DNA from: Candidatus Bathyarchaeota archaeon
GTDB taxonomy: Archaea; Thermoproteota; Bathyarchaeia; RBG-16-48-13; GCA-020355125
NCBI GenBank assembly: GCA_030617005.1
Contig: JAUWWH010000084.1
Location: 1-5,471 of the forward strand
Direction: 5' to 3'
DNA: 5,471 nt
Positions 4,507-5,471 of the stretch are shown here, one piece after another; the first letter of the stretch is position 1, and each line of letters opens with the position of its first letter. Below the pieces are notes generated by a model that was not told the DNA's origin, made no database searches, and saw nothing but the letters and a program-made list of their open reading frames with translations. A program made the translations under genes and the position numbers.

Positions 4507-4941
4507 ATGTATGGTGTTTATGGATTGATTAGTAAAAAACGGTTAGTACTTACTCTAGTCGTCATAATAGCGGTATTGGCTCTAATAATTTATTATACTC
4601 AGATCCACCTACCAAGCACAACGATAAGCTTTGGGGATGTCACGGTTGAAGAGGCGAAGTCGTTGGTCGAATCGAACGTCTCTTTAATCATTGTAGATGT
4701 GAGAACCCGAGAAGAGTACGACAGTAGTCATATCGAGGGCGCTATCTTGATCCCAGTTAGTGAGTTAGAGGGTCGTATAAATGAGCTCTCCAAAGAGGAA
4801 GAACTTCTCATCTACTGCCGAACCGGGAATCGGAGTTCCAATTCCGTGAACATCTTGAAAGCGAATGGATATACAAAGATTTTTCATTTGAATGATGGAA
4901 TCATCGCCTGGATTCAAGCAGGTTATCCCACTGTGAATTAA
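4507..4941 (+). CDS. Membrane-anchored rhodanese (sulfurtransferase) domain protein
   Basis: The 144-residue protein has one N-terminal membrane helix (about 13-31) preceded by K-K-R, so by the positive-inside rule the rest faces outside the cell. A short linker (32-42) leads to a complete single rhodanese domain (about 43-142). D-V-R-T-R-E-E-Y (64-71) and S-H-I-E-G-A (74-79) are family motifs. The active-site loop is C-R-T-G-N-R-S (104-110) with Cys104, expected to carry a persulfide, and the closing motif is D-G-I-I-A-W-I-Q-A-G-Y-P (130-141). All catalytic elements are present, so it should transfer sulfur from thiosulfate or polysulfide, or act in thiol redox. Length is normal for a single-domain anchored rhodanese. 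ATG 4507 is the only Met candidate, and the membrane helix needs it; an in-frame TAA at 4486-4488 lies upstream. It is a single gene convergent with the amidohydrolase. Domain firm; donor and acceptor unknown. Cleavage of the N-terminal helix cannot be excluded, but no signal-peptidase site is evident. Confidence 0.9.
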   Translation: MYGVYGLISKKRLVLTLVVIIAVLALIIYYTQIHLPSTTISFGDVTVEEAKSLVESNVSLIIVDVRTREEYDSSHIEGAILIPVSELEGRINELSKEEELLIYCRTGNRSSNSVNILKANGYTKIFHLNDGIIAWIQAGYPTVN

Positions 4942-5020
4942 CAAAGGCTAAGTTTCCTATTGCTATAATTTCCAAATAATGGAATGTTGTAAGCTATTAG
5001 TCAGCGTGTTAAAGAAGTTA

Positions 5021-5030
5021 GTTAGCTAAC
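5021..5030. repeat. Palindrome GTTAGCTAAC between convergent genes
   Basis: A perfect 10-bp palindrome lies 8 nt from the amidohydrolase stop, in the 96-nt gap between that gene and the convergent rhodanese gene. It may form part of a 3'-end structure. There is no T-run on the amidohydrolase strand right after it, so a terminator is not claimed. Confidence 0.25.
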
Positions 5031-5037
5031 AATATTC

Positions 5038-5471
5038 TCATAGAGTTATCTTTAACAATCTGACAAGATTCTTCCCAAAGGCAAGGGCCTTTTCTTCTTC
5101 ACTCAAACTTGTGTATTGATATACTAAAACTCCTATCTTTGGGATTCCTCCTTGAGCGTTAGATCCGAAGATAATTTTTTCCACACCTATCTCCTCCGCC
5201 ACTTTGTCTATGTATGATGGTTCGATCACACAAGACATGCCAAAATAGATGTTATCGTTCTTTCTCCCTGTCTCCAACGCCTGACGACTGTAGTACCTGT
5301 AGCCACTGTGATCCATTATTATCGAGACGTCTGGGAACACCTCTCCCAGCTTGCTTATCAAGCTTGGATATCCCCCCTCACCTGACGAGTGGATCGTGAC
5401 TGGAACGTCTAGTTCACGGCACTTCTCCATAACCGGATGGGTGACACTGCTGTCAACGAGGTATCGATGAA
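5038..5471 (-). CDS. Amidohydrolase-2 family protein, C-terminal part (5' end outside window)
   Basis: The minus-strand frame is open to the window edge, adding 13 codons (HRYLVDSSVTHPV) before the first internal ATG at 5430, so the gene starts outside. About 143 residues are visible, roughly the C-terminal half of a 270-300 residue TIM-barrel metal enzyme of the amidohydrolase-2 (ACMSD-like) family. These enzymes hydrolyse or decarboxylate small molecules. Numbering from the ATG, the visible motifs are V-P-V-T-I-H-S-S-G (9-17, with a strand-end His14), S-I-I-M-D-H-S-G (36-43, His41), and the strand-8 motif K-I-I-F-G-S-N-A-Q (85-93). In most members the last reads G-S-D-x-P, with a catalytic Asp; here it is Asn91, which may reduce or change activity. 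A typical helical tail (F-G-K-N-L-V-R-L-L) closes the protein. Stop is TGA. Base composition resembles the transporter gene. The gene is convergent with the rhodanese. Family call fairly firm; substrate unknown. Confidence 0.8.
   Translation of the reverse strand, partial: HRYLVDSSVTHPVMEKCRELDVPVTIHSSGEGGYPSLISKLGEVFPDVSIIMDHSGYRYYSRQALETGRKNDNIYFGMSCVIEPSYIDKVAEEIGVEKIIFGSNAQGGIPKIGVLVYQYTSLSEEEKALAFGKNLVRLLKITL

Noticed and set aside
5214..5399. 61-residue plus-strand frame opposite the amidohydrolase
   Set aside because: Antisense shadow; Cys/Ser/Pro-rich with no pattern.
1..5471. tRNA, CRISPR array, insertion-sequence ends or toxin-antitoxin pairs
   Set aside because: I looked for T-loop-like motifs, regularly spaced repeats, terminal inverted repeats with a transposase, and adjacent small gene pairs; none was found.

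Overview
This window most likely comes from an archaeal chromosome. The intergenic DNA is AT-rich, TATA-like boxes lie about 25-40 nt ahead of several starts, most starts lack a good Shine-Dalgarno, and GTG and TTG starts are used. The protein families fit an uncultured, mesophilic-type archaeon, but none of them fixes a lineage, so this is inference. No tRNA, rRNA, CRISPR array or insertion sequence was recognised. The genes are mostly solo units separated by 100-400 nt, not one operon. The MFS and amidohydrolase genes look richer in G+C than the nuclease gene and the spacers.

Layout: 1-330 holds no clear gene, only a short protein-like fragment (44-130, minus). A DUF2061 small membrane protein follows (331-561, minus). 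A 370-nt spacer (562-933) carries promoters and a perfect palindrome. An orphan PD-(D/E)XK nuclease-like protein (934-1449, plus) may have lost its true ATG start through an indel in an A8 tract. A possible small membrane-protein gene (1692-1853, plus) is interrupted by TAA. A major facilitator transporter (start 3080, minus) meets an in-frame TAG at 1887-1889, after which the same frame clearly encodes its twelfth membrane helix, ending at TAA 1809-1811. A second short ORF (3293-3430, minus) is interrupted by TAA. A class I SAM-dependent methyltransferase of unknown substrate (3483-4247, plus) comes next, then a membrane-anchored rhodanese (4507-4941, plus), and finally the C-terminal half of an amidohydrolase-2 protein (5038 to window end, minus).

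The main surprise is the number of nearly intact reading frames that one base would repair: TAG in the transporter, TAA in two small ORFs, and a one-base slip at the nuclease start, all between 900 and 3450. The nuclease and small-ORF cases are less certain than the transporter. Explanations to separate are gene decay, consensus sequencing errors, and, for TAG only, decoding as pyrrolysine. No other terminal stop in the window is TAG (they are TAA or TGA), which is compatible with TAG recoding but is too small a sample to support it strongly. I see no coherent new multi-gene system. The genes look like independent functions: transport, RNA or small-molecule methylation, sulfur or redox chemistry outside the membrane, and hydrolase or decarboxylase chemistry.
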